Below, piece by piece: positions 8,686 through 17,031 of a DNA stretch of 64,000 nt (position 1 is its first letter; each line of letters begins with the position of its first letter). The stretch is from JACPUX01 sp964517465 (GTDB lineage Bacteria > Pseudomonadota > Gammaproteobacteria > Burkholderiales > Casimicrobiaceae), in contig CAZFEK010000005.1 in the NCBI GenBank assembly GCA_964517465.1, forward strand, positions 49,320 to 113,319, written 5' to 3'. A program made the translations under genes and the position numbers. The notes beneath the pieces were generated by a model. That model worked only from the letters and a program-made list of their open reading frames with translations. It had not been told where the DNA came from and made no database searches.

Positions 8686-9902
8686 GACTTCAGACTCCTG
8701 GTTCCGGCCAGCGGGAAGAGTAGCCGCACGCGGGTGCCGCCGCTGTCGATGTTCTCGATGGCGATTTCACCGCCAAGGTGTTGCGCCCGCTCGCGCATGA
8801 TATTCAAGCCGAAGTGTGCCACGGCGTCATTGCGGTCCGACCCAGAATAACCTGCTGCCTGCAGTCCGGAACCGTCGTCTTCGATGATGATTTCGCACCG
8901 TTCGCCCAAGCGGCGCACCACGAGGCGAGCGTGCCTCGCGCCGGAGTGTTTGGAGATGTTCGCGAGCGCCTCCTGCACGATGTTGAAGGCTTGCATCTCC
9001 TGGTCCACGTTCAGGCGCAGTTCGGACGCCTGATTCTCAAACCGCAGATCGACCCCGGTCTTGTCGAAATATTTGGCCGCGGTGTCCTGCAATGCGGCAA
9101 CCAAGCCTTGCGCGCCGATGCGGCGGCGAAAATGGGTCAGCAGCTCGCGCAGGGTTGAATAGGCGCTGGAGAGGGCCTCATTGATATCGTTGACGTATTT
9201 CGACAGGCGCGTTTCGTTGCGATCGGCCACTGCCTTTTCCAGCAGCACCATGCGCATTTTCATGTAGGAGAGCGTCTGGGCGAGGGAATCGTGCACTTCG
9301 TTGGCCATCATTTGGCGCTCGTGCATCACCGTGGCTCGCAGGTTTTCCCGCGCCAGGCGATCGTTTTCCAGCGCCAAACCGAGGAGCTCGCCGATAGAGC
9401 GAAAAAGGGCTTGTTGCTCCTCGCCCAATTCCCGCCGCTTCGCGAAAAAGAGGTTGTAGACCCCAAGGACGCGGCCTTTGTGCACCAGCGGCACCGCCAG
9501 CACGCGTTGGCATTCCCGCCCGAAGTACTCCGGCCCGGTGTGCGCGGCACAGGCTTGAAGATCTTCGAATTCGAGAATGGAGTTTGTGCGCACCGCGTCT
9601 CCACAGGCGCCGCAGGGCCTCTCGATGGCCAGTTCCCGCTCCAGTACCTCCGGCGGAAGGCCCAAGGCGCCGACCAACCTGAGCTGCAATCCGTCTTCGC
9701 TCAGCACGCGGGCGGTGCCGGCCGCAGCGCCGGCAAGGTTGACGATGAGGTCGAGAAAACGCCGCAGCAGGGCGTCGAGATCCTCCTCGCTGGCCAGTCC
9801 GCTGGCGATTTCCGTGAGGATGTGTCCAGCAGCAGGCGCGGCACCCGGCACCGGAATCTCCGGTGCCGCGCGCTGGGCGATAGCTCGGTGCAAAAGGCTC
9901 AT
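8682..9902 (-). CDS. Soluble NarX/NreB-like sensor histidine kinase with cysteine-rich GAF domain
   Basis: 406 residues without any membrane segment, so the sensor is cytoplasmic. A GAF-like domain spans about residues 30-185. It holds four cysteines, C97 and C100 (RPCGACG), C118 and C131, resembling the cysteine cluster of the NarX central module. A HisKA_3 dimerisation domain follows, with the probable phospho-accepting H204 in MANEVHDSLAQT. The HATPase domain (IVQEALANISKHSGA near 305, then EDDGSG) ends the protein. It is cotranscribed with the response regulator and faces the sat promoter. Ligand unknown; the cysteines could bind a metal or [Fe-S] cluster or sense thiol redox state. Confidence 0.88.
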   Translation of the reverse strand: MSLLHRAIAQRAAPEIPVPGAAPAAGHILTEIASGLASEEDLDALLRRFLDLIVNLAGAAAGTARVLSEDGLQLRLVGALGLPPEVLERELAIERPCGACGDAVRTNSILEFEDLQACAAHTGPEYFGRECQRVLAVPLVHKGRVLGVYNLFFAKRRELGEEQQALFRSIGELLGLALENDRLARENLRATVMHERQMMANEVHDSLAQTLSYMKMRMVLLEKAVADRNETRLSKYVNDINEALSSAYSTLRELLTHFRRRIGAQGLVAALQDTAAKYFDKTGVDLRFENQASELRLNVDQEMQAFNIVQEALANISKHSGARHARLVVRRLGERCEIIIEDDGSGLQAAGYSGSDRNDAVAHFGLNIMRERAQHLGGEIAIENIDSGGTRVRLLFPLAGTRSLKS

Positions 9903-10162
9903 AGGCGAGATTCCAAGTAGCCTATTCTAGGGGCTGAAGACGGCCCGCGCAAGGCGAGTCAATCACCCGCGAAACCGCGCCAGGACGCGGCTTTCGGCCC
10001 CTACCCGTTAGGGTTATCCGCGCTCACCCCCTCTCGGTTATAGACGCTCTTGACCCCGCCCATGCCTAATACCGCCAAGCTGCTAAGGGTATCTCGTTTG
10101 CGGCGTGCTCAGCTGACTCGCCATTGCAAACGACCGCGCCTCCACCTTCTATTCAAACGCCT
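9903..10162 (+). promoter_or_regulatory. Divergent control region between the sensor kinase and sat
   Basis: This 260-base gap separates two divergent genes and must hold both promoters. It is less GC-rich than its surroundings and contains three related short motifs read on the plus strand: GGGTTATCC (10011-10019), CGGTTATAG (10035-10043) and AGGGTATCTC (10086-10095). The first overlaps an imperfect inverted repeat, TACCC-gtta-GGGTTA. GGTTATC also occurs upstream of the qmo operon and of the DUF3365 gene. I could not assign convincing -35/-10 boxes. Binding by the adjacent NarL-type regulator is a guess. Confidence 0.4.
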
Positions 10163-11431
10163 ATGAACCTTGCCTCTCCCAGCACCGCGCCCCTTAGCGC
10201 GACTTCGCCTGCGGCGCCGGCGCTGGTCGCGCCGCATGCCAGCGCCGCGCTCAAGCCCTTGCTGCTGTCCGGCCGCGAACTGTCCGAGGCCCGCGCGCGC
10301 GCTGCCAGCTTGCCCAAACTGTATGTCAGCTCGCGCGAACGCGGCGACCTCATCATGCTGGGCATCGGTGGATTCACACCCCTCGATGGTTTCATGAACC
10401 GCGCCGATTGGTTGAGCGTGTGTAATGATCTGCGCACTGCTGAGGGTGTGTTCTGGCCCATACCCATCACCCTGTCAGCCACTCGCGAATTTGCGCAAGG
10501 ACTGAAGCCCGGCCAAGAAATTGCGCTATTCGATCCGGAAACGGATCAAGTCCTGGCCATCATGCGGGTCGATGAACAATACGCCATCGATAAAACGCAC
10601 GAATGCAAAAGCGTTTTTCGGACCGCCGATCCCGAGCATCCGGGCGTGAAGATGGTGCTCGAGCAGAAAGATCTCAATCTGGCGGGGCGCGTGCAGGTAC
10701 TGTCCACTGGAGGCTTCGCTGAGAAATACGGCGCCTTGTTCCTCTCGCCGGGACAAACTCGCGAGTTGTTCGAGTCCTACGGCTGGACGAGGATTGCCGC
10801 CTTTCAGACGCGCAATCCCATGCACCGCTCTCATGAGTACCTGGTAAAGATTGCAATCGAGGTTTTCGACGGTGTGTTGGTGCATTCGCTCCTCGGCGCG
10901 CTGAAGCCGGGAGATATTCCCGCCGAAGTGAGAACCCGCGCCATCAACGTGCTGGCGGACAAATATTTTGTTCCCCAGACCGTGGTGCAGGCCGGCTACC
11001 CTTTGGACATGCGTTATGCCGGCCCCCGCGAGGCCTTGTTGCACGCGCTCTTCCGGCAGAACTACGGTTGTTCGCATTTGATCGTCGGGCGCGATCACGC
11101 CGGCGTTGGCAACTATTACGGTCCCTTCGATGCCCATCGCATCTTTGATGAAATTCCGGCCGGCGCGTTGAAGACGAAGCCTTTGAAGATCGACTGGACT
11201 TTCTGGTGCTACCGCTGCGGGGGCATGGCTTCGGCGCGAACTTGTCCGCATGGCGACGAAGATCGGCTGCTGGTCTCGGGCACCAAACTCAGGAAGTGGC
11301 TGTCCGAGGGTAGCCCGGTGCCGGCCGAATTCAGCCGTCCCGAGGTGCTGGAAGTGCTGCGCGAATATTACGCGGGCCTGGCCGCCGAGGAACGTGTGGA
11401 AGTGAAACTCGCCGGTCACTCGGCGCGCTAG
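10163..11431 (+). CDS. sat: Sat, dissimilatory ATP sulfurylase
   Basis: 422 residues. In sulfur oxidisers Sat converts APS and pyrophosphate to ATP and sulfate. Active-site motifs are present: QTRNPMHRSHEYL near residue 219, and GRDHAGVGNYYGPF near 310. A cysteine group typical of dissimilatory-type Sat (CYRCGGMASARTCPHG near 350) probably binds zinc. The first 30 residues are a low-complexity Ala/Pro/Ser lead, so translation might begin later. An in-frame TTG at 10124 would give a longer form. The gene is followed by aprB after 22 bases, forming sat-aprBA. Confidence 0.94.
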   Translation: MNLASPSTAPLSATSPAAPALVAPHASAALKPLLLSGRELSEARARAASLPKLYVSSRERGDLIMLGIGGFTPLDGFMNRADWLSVCNDLRTAEGVFWPIPITLSATREFAQGLKPGQEIALFDPETDQVLAIMRVDEQYAIDKTHECKSVFRTADPEHPGVKMVLEQKDLNLAGRVQVLSTGGFAEKYGALFLSPGQTRELFESYGWTRIAAFQTRNPMHRSHEYLVKIAIEVFDGVLVHSLLGALKPGDIPAEVRTRAINVLADKYFVPQTVVQAGYPLDMRYAGPREALLHALFRQNYGCSHLIVGRDHAGVGNYYGPFDAHRIFDEIPAGALKTKPLKIDWTFWCYRCGGMASARTCPHGDEDRLLVSGTKLRKWLSEGSPVPAEFSRPEVLEVLREYYAGLAAEERVEVKLAGHSAR

Positions 11432-11453
11432 TATCAACAATCAGGAGAAGGCA

Positions 11454-11924
11454 ATGCCTAGTTTCGTACGAACCGAAAAATGCGACGGCTGCAAGGGTCA
11501 AGACAAGACCGCCTGTATGTACATCTGCCCGCATGACCTCATGGCCCTGGACAAAGACGGCTCCGCGACGGGGCACGCCATGAAGGCCTACAACCAAGAG
11601 CCGGAACAGTGCTGGGAGTGCTATTCCTGCGTCAAGATCTGCCCGCAAGGCGCCATCGAAGTGCGGCACTACGCCGACATCGTGCCTCTGGGCGGATCGG
11701 TGCAGCCGATGCGCGGCTCGGATACGATCATGTGGACCATACGCTTTCGCAATGGCACTTTGAAGCGCTTCAAGTTTCCTATACGCACCACCCCCGAGGG
11801 CTCGATCGACCCCTATGGCGGCAAGCCCATGCCGACCTTGTCGGATTTGAGCAAACCCGGATTCTTCACGCAGAACAACGGCTTTCGCGCGGGCAAGCCG
11901 GAAGAACTGTTGCGCAAACGATAA
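11454..11924 (+). CDS. aprB: AprB, iron-sulfur subunit of APS reductase
   Basis: 156 residues. Two [4Fe-4S] clusters are bound by CDGCKGQDKTACMYICP near residue 9 and CWECYSCVKICP near residue 47. The tail (from about residue 110) is the segment that in known structures wraps around AprA. With AprA it oxidises sulfite plus AMP to APS in the cytoplasm. AGGAGAAGG lies just before the ATG. The gap to aprA is 26 bases. Confidence 0.96.
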   Translation: MPSFVRTEKCDGCKGQDKTACMYICPHDLMALDKDGSATGHAMKAYNQEPEQCWECYSCVKICPQGAIEVRHYADIVPLGGSVQPMRGSDTIMWTIRFRNGTLKRFKFPIRTTPEGSIDPYGGKPMPTLSDLSKPGFFTQNNGFRAGKPEELLRKR

Positions 11925-11950
11925 GCCCAGATCCTCTCAGGTGAACGAAA

Positions 11951-13984
11951 ATGACTCAAGGCACATTTGAAAATCCGGAAGTTGTCCAGGAAGAGGTCGA
12001 CATTCTGTTGATTGGTGGCGGCATGGCCTGTTGCGGCGCCGCTTATGAGCTCATGCGCTGGGCCGAAGCCGTCAAGGCCGAGACCGGCACCGAACTCAAG
12101 ATCAGGCTGGTGGACAAGGCGGCGCTGGACCGTTCCGGAGCGGTGGCGCAGGGGCTCTCGGCGATCAACACCTATATCGGCCCCGAGCAGGACCCGGCCG
12201 ACTACGCCCGCATGGTCAGCAACGACCTCATGGGTATCACCCGCGACGACCTCGCCTACGACCTGGGGCGGCATGTCGACGAATCGGTGCACCTCTTCGA
12301 GGAGTGGGGCCTGCCGATCTGGAAAACCGACGCCGAAGGCGTGCGCCACGACGGGGCCGAGTCGCAGCGCGAGGGCCTGCCGGCGCTCAAAGATGGCGGC
12401 AAGCCGGTGCGTTCGGGCAAGTGGCAGATCATGATCAACGGCGAATCCTACAAGTGGATCGTTGCCGAAGCGGCCAAAAAAGCCCTGACGCTTTCGCGGA
12501 TTCAAGAGCGGGTGTTCATCGTCAAGCTGGTCAATGACAAAAACGATCCCTCGCGCATCGCCGGCGCGGTCGGTTTTTCGGTGCGCGAAAACAAGATTTT
12601 CGTCTACAAGGCCAAGACCATACTGCTGGCCGCCGGCGGTTGCGTGAACCTCTTCCGGCCGCGTTCGGTGGGCGAAGGCACGGGCCGCGCCTGGTATCCG
12701 GTATGGAACGCGGGCTCCACCTACGCCATGGCTGCCGAAGCCGGCGCCGAACTCACCATGATGGAAAACCGCTTCGTGCCGGCCCGCTTCAAAGACGGCT
12801 ATGGCCCCGTGGGCGCGTGGTTCCTGTTGTTCAAGGCCAAGGCGGTCAATGCTTATGGCGAAGACTATATGGTCAAGAACAAGGAACTGCTCGACCAGTA
12901 TCCACCCTATGGTCAGGCCGCGGTGCCGGCCTCGTGTCTGCGCAATCACCTCATGCTCAAAGAGATGAAAGAAGGGCGCGGACCGATCTACATGGACACC
13001 GTGAGCGCCCTGGCCAAGCTCAGGGAAAGCTTGTCGCCCAAGGAAGTGAAGCACCTCGAAGCCGAAGCCTGGGAAGACTTCCTCGACATGTGCGTGGGCC
13101 AATGCGGCATCTGGGTCGGCGAAAACGTCGAACCCGAGAAGAAGATGAGTGAGCTGATGCCCACCGAACCCTATCTGCTCGGTTCGCATTCCGGCTGCTG
13201 CGGCATCTGGGTTTCGGGACCGGAAGACCTGGGCGCTCCGACCGCCGCCGAAGGCGATCTCGATGGCGTGCCCGCGCATCTGCCACGGGGTTGGAACTGG
13301 GGTTACCGCTCGATGACCACGATCAAAGGCCTGTTCACTGCCGGCGACGGCGTGGGTGCTTCGGGCCACAAGTTCTCTTCCGGTTCGCACGCCGAGGGGC
13401 GAATCGCCGCCAAAGCCATGGTGCGCTACGCCCTCGACAACAAGGACTGGAAGCCCGAACTCGATGCCGACTTCGCCCAACTGGCCGAAGATATTTACCG
13501 GCCGGTGCGCAACTACCTCGAACACAAGGACTACTCCACCGCGCTTGACGTCAATCCGCACTACATCACGCCCAAGATGCTGCAATTTCGCTTGCAGAAA
13601 ATCATGGACGAATACGTCGCTGGTGTCGCGACCTACTACAACACCAACGACGTGATGTTGAAAGTCGCCGAGGAAAAGCTCGAAATGCTGAAGGAGGACG
13701 CGGCCAAGATGCGCGCCAAGGATTTGCACGAACTCCTGCGCGCCTGGGAAAACTACCACCGCATCCTCACCGCCGAAGCGCACATGAAGCACATCCAGTT
13801 CCGCGAGGAAAGCCGCTATCCGGGCTTCTACTACCGCACCGACAAGAACTTCGTCGATGAAAAGAACTGGCACGTCTTCGTCAACTCGGTCTACGACAAG
13901 GCCTCGCGCAAGTGGACGTGTTTCAAACGCAAACACGTCGATCTGGTCGACAAGAGCAAGCTTTTCAAGCCGGCGGCGCATTAG
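11951..13984 (+). CDS. aprA: AprA, flavoprotein catalytic subunit of APS reductase
   Basis: 677 residues, a full-length member of the fumarate-reductase-like flavoprotein family. The FAD-binding N-terminus reads LLIGGGMACCGAAYELMRW near residue 18. Family stretches such as LDRSGAVAQGLSAINTYIG and GLFTAGDGVGASGHKFSSGSHAEGR are intact. AprA oxidises sulfite with AMP to adenosine phosphosulfate, which Sat then uses. No aprM follows. The likely electron partner is the qmoAB-hdrCB operon about 2 kb downstream on the other strand. The gene ends just before a tandem repeat. Confidence 0.97.
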   Translation: MTQGTFENPEVVQEEVDILLIGGGMACCGAAYELMRWAEAVKAETGTELKIRLVDKAALDRSGAVAQGLSAINTYIGPEQDPADYARMVSNDLMGITRDDLAYDLGRHVDESVHLFEEWGLPIWKTDAEGVRHDGAESQREGLPALKDGGKPVRSGKWQIMINGESYKWIVAEAAKKALTLSRIQERVFIVKLVNDKNDPSRIAGAVGFSVRENKIFVYKAKTILLAAGGCVNLFRPRSVGEGTGRAWYPVWNAGSTYAMAAEAGAELTMMENRFVPARFKDGYGPVGAWFLLFKAKAVNAYGEDYMVKNKELLDQYPPYGQAAVPASCLRNHLMLKEMKEGRGPIYMDTVSALAKLRESLSPKEVKHLEAEAWEDFLDMCVGQCGIWVGENVEPEKKMSELMPTEPYLLGSHSGCCGIWVSGPEDLGAPTAAEGDLDGVPAHLPRGWNWGYRSMTTIKGLFTAGDGVGASGHKFSSGSHAEGRIAAKAMVRYALDNKDWKPELDADFAQLAEDIYRPVRNYLEHKDYSTALDVNPHYITPKMLQFRLQKIMDEYVAGVATYYNTNDVMLKVAEEKLEMLKEDAAKMRAKDLHELLRAWENYHRILTAEAHMKHIQFREESRYPGFYYRTDKNFVDEKNWHVFVNSVYDKASRKWTCFKRKHVDLVDKSKLFKPAAH

Positions 13985-14040
13985 AATCCCCTGTGCGCCC
14001 CCGCCGCCCGTATTTGAATCGTGATGCCCATGATGAAGGG

Positions 14041-14298
14041 TAGGAGCGGCGGCAGCCGCGATGGTGTGGGCCGTTGCGCCGGCAAACCCGGCAAGAGCAA
14101 ACGGCTCGCGCCTTCCGGCGCTCCTACAGGGGGAGTGCGAGCGTCGCGGAGCTTTGGTAGGAGCGGCGGCAGCCGCGATGGCGTGGGCCGTTGCGCCGGC
14201 AAACCCGGCAAGAGCAAACCACTCGCGCCTTCCGGCGCTCCTACAGGGGGAGTGCGAGCGTCGCGGGGCTTTGGTAGGAGCGGCGGCAGCCGCGATGG
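14041..14298. repeat. 117-bp tandem repeat with REP-like termini (two full copies and a partial third)
   Basis: Copies begin at TAGGAGCGGCGGCAGCCGCG at 14041, 14158 and 14275, giving an exact 117-base period. The third copy stops matching after about 24 bases. The two full copies differ at only a few positions (for example GATGGTG versus GATGGCG, and AAACGG versus AAACCA). Each copy begins with GTAGGAGCGG plus a self-complementary GGCGGCAGCCGC and closes with GGCGCTCCTAC, the complement of the opening. The unit is thus a long imperfect palindrome of the kind seen in proteobacterial REP elements. It lies between aprA and the YkgJ gene. Because 117 is a multiple of 3, all frames stay open across it; I see no evidence that it is translated. 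Confidence 0.85.
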
Positions 14299-14346
14299 AG
14301 CGCGCGCTGGCGCGGGCAGGTTGGTCCACAACATCGAAACGCCGCG

Positions 14347-15231
14347 ATGAGCGATACACCTCAAACGAGCCCCGTCGCGCCGGAAATGCTCTCCGGCGCC
14401 GCGCCGCTGCAGTTTCGCTGTGAGCGCGGGATCGCCTGCTGGAACGCCTGTTGCAGCAACATCGATCTGGCGCTCACGCCTTATGACATCCTGCGGCTCA
14501 AAGAGCGGCTGGGGCTTTCTTCTTCCGAGTTCTTGGCGCAATACACCTTGCCCTACGAACTGGAAAAGGATGGCATCGCCGGCGTGAAGTTGAAGCCGGC
14601 AGCCGGCGGAACGGCCTGCCCCTTCATGCGCGAGCAGGGCTGCGGCATTTACGAGCACCGGCCGACGGCCTGCCGCTATTACCCCTTGGCCTTGCTGTCC
14701 TTGCGCAAGGAAAACGAAGCGCGCGACCAGAGCTCCTACGCTTTGGTGCGCGAGGCGCATTGCCTGGGCCATGGGCGAGGTCCAGCTCGCCCAATCGAGG
14801 CCTATCGCGAGGAGCAGGGCATCCCGCACGGCGACGAAGCCGCGCACGGTTGGCGCGAGCTGATTCTCAAGAAAAAGTCCTTAGGTCCGGCGATCGGCAA
14901 ACCCTCGAAGCGAAGCCTGGAGCTGTTTTTTATGGTCTGCTACGACCTCGATCGCTTCCGCAACTTCGTGGCGAGCGAAGGATTCGGCGCCCTTTACGAT
15001 CTCCCAGCCGAAGAGCTGCGCTTAGTGCTCACCGATGACCCCGCGCTCCTGCAATTCGGGTTCCGGTTCCTGCGGCAAGTGTTGTTCGGCGAATCGAGCA
15101 TTGCTCTGAAAACCGATGCCGCAGCACAGCGGCAAGCTCGCCAGCAGGAAAAACTCGCGCGGCTCGAACGCGAAGCGGCACTGCGCCGAGCGCAGGACGA
15201 GGGAGAAATCGAAGCCGCGGAAGACGATTGA
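14347..15231 (+). CDS. YkgJ-family cysteine cluster protein
   Basis: 294 residues. The N-terminal half has the spaced cysteines of the YkgJ (UPF0153) family: CERGIACWNACCSNID near residue 24 and CPFMREQGCGIYEHRPTACRYYP near residue 93. These are predicted to chelate zinc or iron, or an iron-sulfur cluster. The C-terminal part is charged and ends in a coiled-coil-like run rich in Arg, Gln and Glu. The biochemical role of the family is not established. The gene follows sat-aprBA in the same direction after the repeat. A link to sulfur metabolism is only suggested by position. Confidence 0.8.
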   Translation: MSDTPQTSPVAPEMLSGAAPLQFRCERGIACWNACCSNIDLALTPYDILRLKERLGLSSSEFLAQYTLPYELEKDGIAGVKLKPAAGGTACPFMREQGCGIYEHRPTACRYYPLALLSLRKENEARDQSSYALVREAHCLGHGRGPARPIEAYREEQGIPHGDEAAHGWRELILKKKSLGPAIGKPSKRSLELFFMVCYDLDRFRNFVASEGFGALYDLPAEELRLVLTDDPALLQFGFRFLRQVLFGESSIALKTDAAAQRQARQQEKLARLEREAALRRAQDEGEIEAAEDD

Positions 15232-15274
15232 GTTGCGGGGGCCAGCGCGGCGTCGGCCGCAGGCGCATCGGCTT

Positions 15275-15281
15275 GGTTATC
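15275..15281 (+). promoter_or_regulatory. GGTTATC motif upstream of the DUF3365 gene
   Basis: GGTTATCTCGCGG lies in the 82-base gap before the DUF3365 start, 33 bases upstream of its ATG. The same GGTTATC core occurs upstream of sat and twice upstream of the phosphoesterase-qmoA operon. It may be a shared regulator site. Its place so near the start codon could also mean it lies in the leader RNA. Confidence 0.25.
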
Positions 15282-15313
15282 TCGCGGACCTGATTTTCCA
15301 TGGAGGATCTGCT

Positions 15314-15880
15314 ATGAAACGAGCAGTGTGTTTTGGGTTGGCCACCATCTTCGCGCAGCTGTCCTTGGCGCAGAACAATTCAGCCTGGGTGGAGGAAGCG
15401 CGCAAGGTCGCCACTTCGGTGCCGCCCAAGCTTCTCACCGTGCTCAATGACGAAATCGCCAAGGGCGGCCATGAAGGTGCCATCGGCGTTTGCCGCGAGA
15501 AAGCGCCGCAGATGGCCAAGGCCGCATCGGAAGAAACCGGCTGGTTGATCCGCCGCGTGAGCCTCAAGAACCGCAACCCCAAGGCCGTTCCCGACGCCTG
15601 GGAACGCGCCGTGCTGGAAGAATTCGACCGCCGCGCTGCCGCCGGAGAAAAGCCGCCCACCTTCGAAAAAGCCGAAGTCGTCAACGAAAACGGCGTGTCG
15701 TTCAAGCGCTATATGCGCGCCCTGCCGGTGCAAGAAATCTGTTTGGGTTGCCATGGCCCGGCGGATAAGCTCACCGATGTCGTTAAAGCCAAGCTCAAGG
15801 CAAGCTATCCGGAGGACCGGGGCACAGGCTACAAACTGGGCGACATCCGCGGCGCCATGACCATCAAGAAGGCTCTCTAG
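15314..15880 (+). CDS. Periplasmic DUF3365 (Tll0287-like) c-type haem protein
   Basis: 188 residues. It begins with a signal peptide (MKRAVCFGLATIFAQLSLA) and has one haem c site, CLGCH, at residues 143-147, in a Tll0287-like sensor or haem domain. The conserved stretch WLIRRVSLKNRNPKAVPDAWE sits in the middle. Such domains occur alone or as the sensory part of kinases; alone they are candidates for small periplasmic redox proteins or gas sensors. GGAGG lies just before the ATG. The ATG at 15314 starts exactly at the signal peptide, so the longer upstream frame was discarded. Gene position after aprBA and YkgJ hints at a role in sulfur metabolism. Confidence 0.8.
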   Translation: MKRAVCFGLATIFAQLSLAQNNSAWVEEARKVATSVPPKLLTVLNDEIAKGGHEGAIGVCREKAPQMAKAASEETGWLIRRVSLKNRNPKAVPDAWERAVLEEFDRRAAAGEKPPTFEKAEVVNENGVSFKRYMRALPVQEICLGCHGPADKLTDVVKAKLKASYPEDRGTGYKLGDIRGAMTIKKAL

Positions 15881-16056
15881 GGCGCCCCCTGCGATCCCAT
15901 CGGGCGAGGTCCAGCGCAGGCGTCCGCGACGGTGAGCGTAAGGTCTTTGCCGCTCCACTGAAATTCCACGTCGAGCGTGCCGCGCGGTTTCTTGCTCGCA
16001 TCGAAAGTTTTGAAACGTGCGACCTTTGCGTCGCTGGACACGGCCTTGCCCTTCAT
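15877..16056 (-). CDS. Possible small protein of unknown function
   Basis: 59 residues if read from the ATG at 16056, which follows GGAAGCAGG. The product begins MKGKAVSSDAKVARFKTF and has a middle part (LDVEFQWSGKDLTLTVADAC) that looks like a beta strand pair. It overlaps the 3' end of the DUF3365 gene tail to tail by 4 bases. It fills most of an otherwise empty gap of about 240 bases. I do not recognise a family, and it may be spurious. Confidence 0.3.
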   Translation of the reverse strand: MKGKAVSSDAKVARFKTFDASKKPRGTLDVEFQWSGKDLTLTVADACAGPRPMGSQGAP

Positions 16057-16124
16057 CCTGCTTCCCCGAGACATTTGTCGCCGGGGAAGCTTAACACCGC
16101 GTCCGGCAGCGCGGAAGCAGGCCG

Positions 16125-17024
16125 CTATTTTTCGGCGACTTGCCGGAGTTTGCCAGGGGCGATCAGGTGGCCGTCCAATCCCGCTTCTTGGGGCGTTCCT
16201 CCATAAGCCACGGTGAGGAGCTGAGAGTAGTAGAGCACCGGCATGGCGAATTGGGTGCCTTGTTTCTTGTTGATTTCGGACTGATACACCTCGACATTGG
16301 CCTGGCATAGCGGGCAGGGCGTGACGATCATGTCGGCGCCGTGATCGTAGGCCGCTTCGACGATACTCCTGATTTGCGTCTGCGATTTCTCGGGCTCGGT
16401 GAAGGCGAGTGCCCCGCCGCAGCAGGTGACTTTTTGCTCATAGTCCGGTATCGGTTCGCCGCCGACGGTTTCCACCAACTTGTCGAGATACTGGGGATTC
16501 TCGAAGGATTCGCCATTGATGCCGAAGGGCCGGTTGGTTTGGCATCCCACGTAACCCGCAAACTTGAGGCTGGCGAGGGGCTTCACCACCGGTTTGGCCA
16601 AGGCCTCGAAGCCTAAATCCTCGATCATCACTTCGACCATGTGCCGCACCTGGCCTGCACCTCGGTATTCCAGGCCCGCGGCTTGCAGGGCCTCGTTGGC
16701 GTCGGCCCGCAAGGCCTCGTCTTGGACCAGTTGGTCGCGCGTCTCGCGTGCCGCCAGCCAGCAGGCCGCGCAGGTGGCCACCACATCCTGCCCGGGCAGA
16801 TGTTTTTCGGCCAGGGCGAGGTTGCGGGCATTGAGCACCTGGCGCGAGAACTCGCTGCCGCCGGCATAACTGATCGAGGCGCCGCAGCAGTTCCAGTCAG
16901 GTATCGGAGTGAGCTTCAAGTCGAGCTTCTGGCAGACCGAATTCACCGAGGTGAGATAATTGGCCGCAGATGCTCCTTTTTGCGAGGAGCAGCCGGGGTA
17001 GAAGGCATAGGACTTTTTCGACAT
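16125..17024 (-). CDS. hdrB: HdrB-like CCG-domain subunit of the Qmo/Hdr complex
   Basis: 299 residues. Two cysteine-rich CCG motifs are complete: the first ends in CCGASISYAGG with CAAC following, the second in CCGGALAFTEPEKSQ with CPLC following. In heterodisulfide reductase these bind noncubane [4Fe-4S] clusters where disulfides are reduced. It is the last gene of qmoA-qmoB-hdrC-hdrB. In this arrangement HdrC and HdrB stand in for the membrane subunit QmoC, as known from some sulfur oxidisers and Gram-positive sulfate reducers. The start MSKKSYAFYPGC at 17024 is 7 bases after hdrC, and the longer upstream frame overlaps hdrC. Confidence 0.88.
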   Translation of the reverse strand: MSKKSYAFYPGCSSQKGASAANYLTSVNSVCQKLDLKLTPIPDWNCCGASISYAGGSEFSRQVLNARNLALAEKHLPGQDVVATCAACWLAARETRDQLVQDEALRADANEALQAAGLEYRGAGQVRHMVEVMIEDLGFEALAKPVVKPLASLKFAGYVGCQTNRPFGINGESFENPQYLDKLVETVGGEPIPDYEQKVTCCGGALAFTEPEKSQTQIRSIVEAAYDHGADMIVTPCPLCQANVEVYQSEINKKQGTQFAMPVLYYSQLLTVAYGGTPQEAGLDGHLIAPGKLRQVAEK

Positions 17025-17031
17025 GGACTTC

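Noticed and set aside
10001..10019. Classical NarL 7-2-7 binding site upstream of sat
   Set aside because: TACCCGT-TA-GGGTTAT is only a loose match to the NarL heptamer pair; the motif is reported only as an uncertain shared repeat.
10050..10072. TTGACC and TAATAC as a sigma-70 promoter for sat
   Set aside because: The spacing between the boxes is 11 bases, far too short.
14021..14350. Protein made of 39-residue repeats over the tandem repeat
   Set aside because: The period is a multiple of three, so all frames stay open. There is no ribosome binding site or domain, and the palindromic ends are better explained by a REP-like DNA element.
11813..14359. 848-codon open frame on the minus strand across aprA
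   Set aside because: It is antisense to aprA, which has full family similarity. The antisense product is a His/Val/Gly-rich shadow caused by high third-position GC, and it runs through the tandem repeat.
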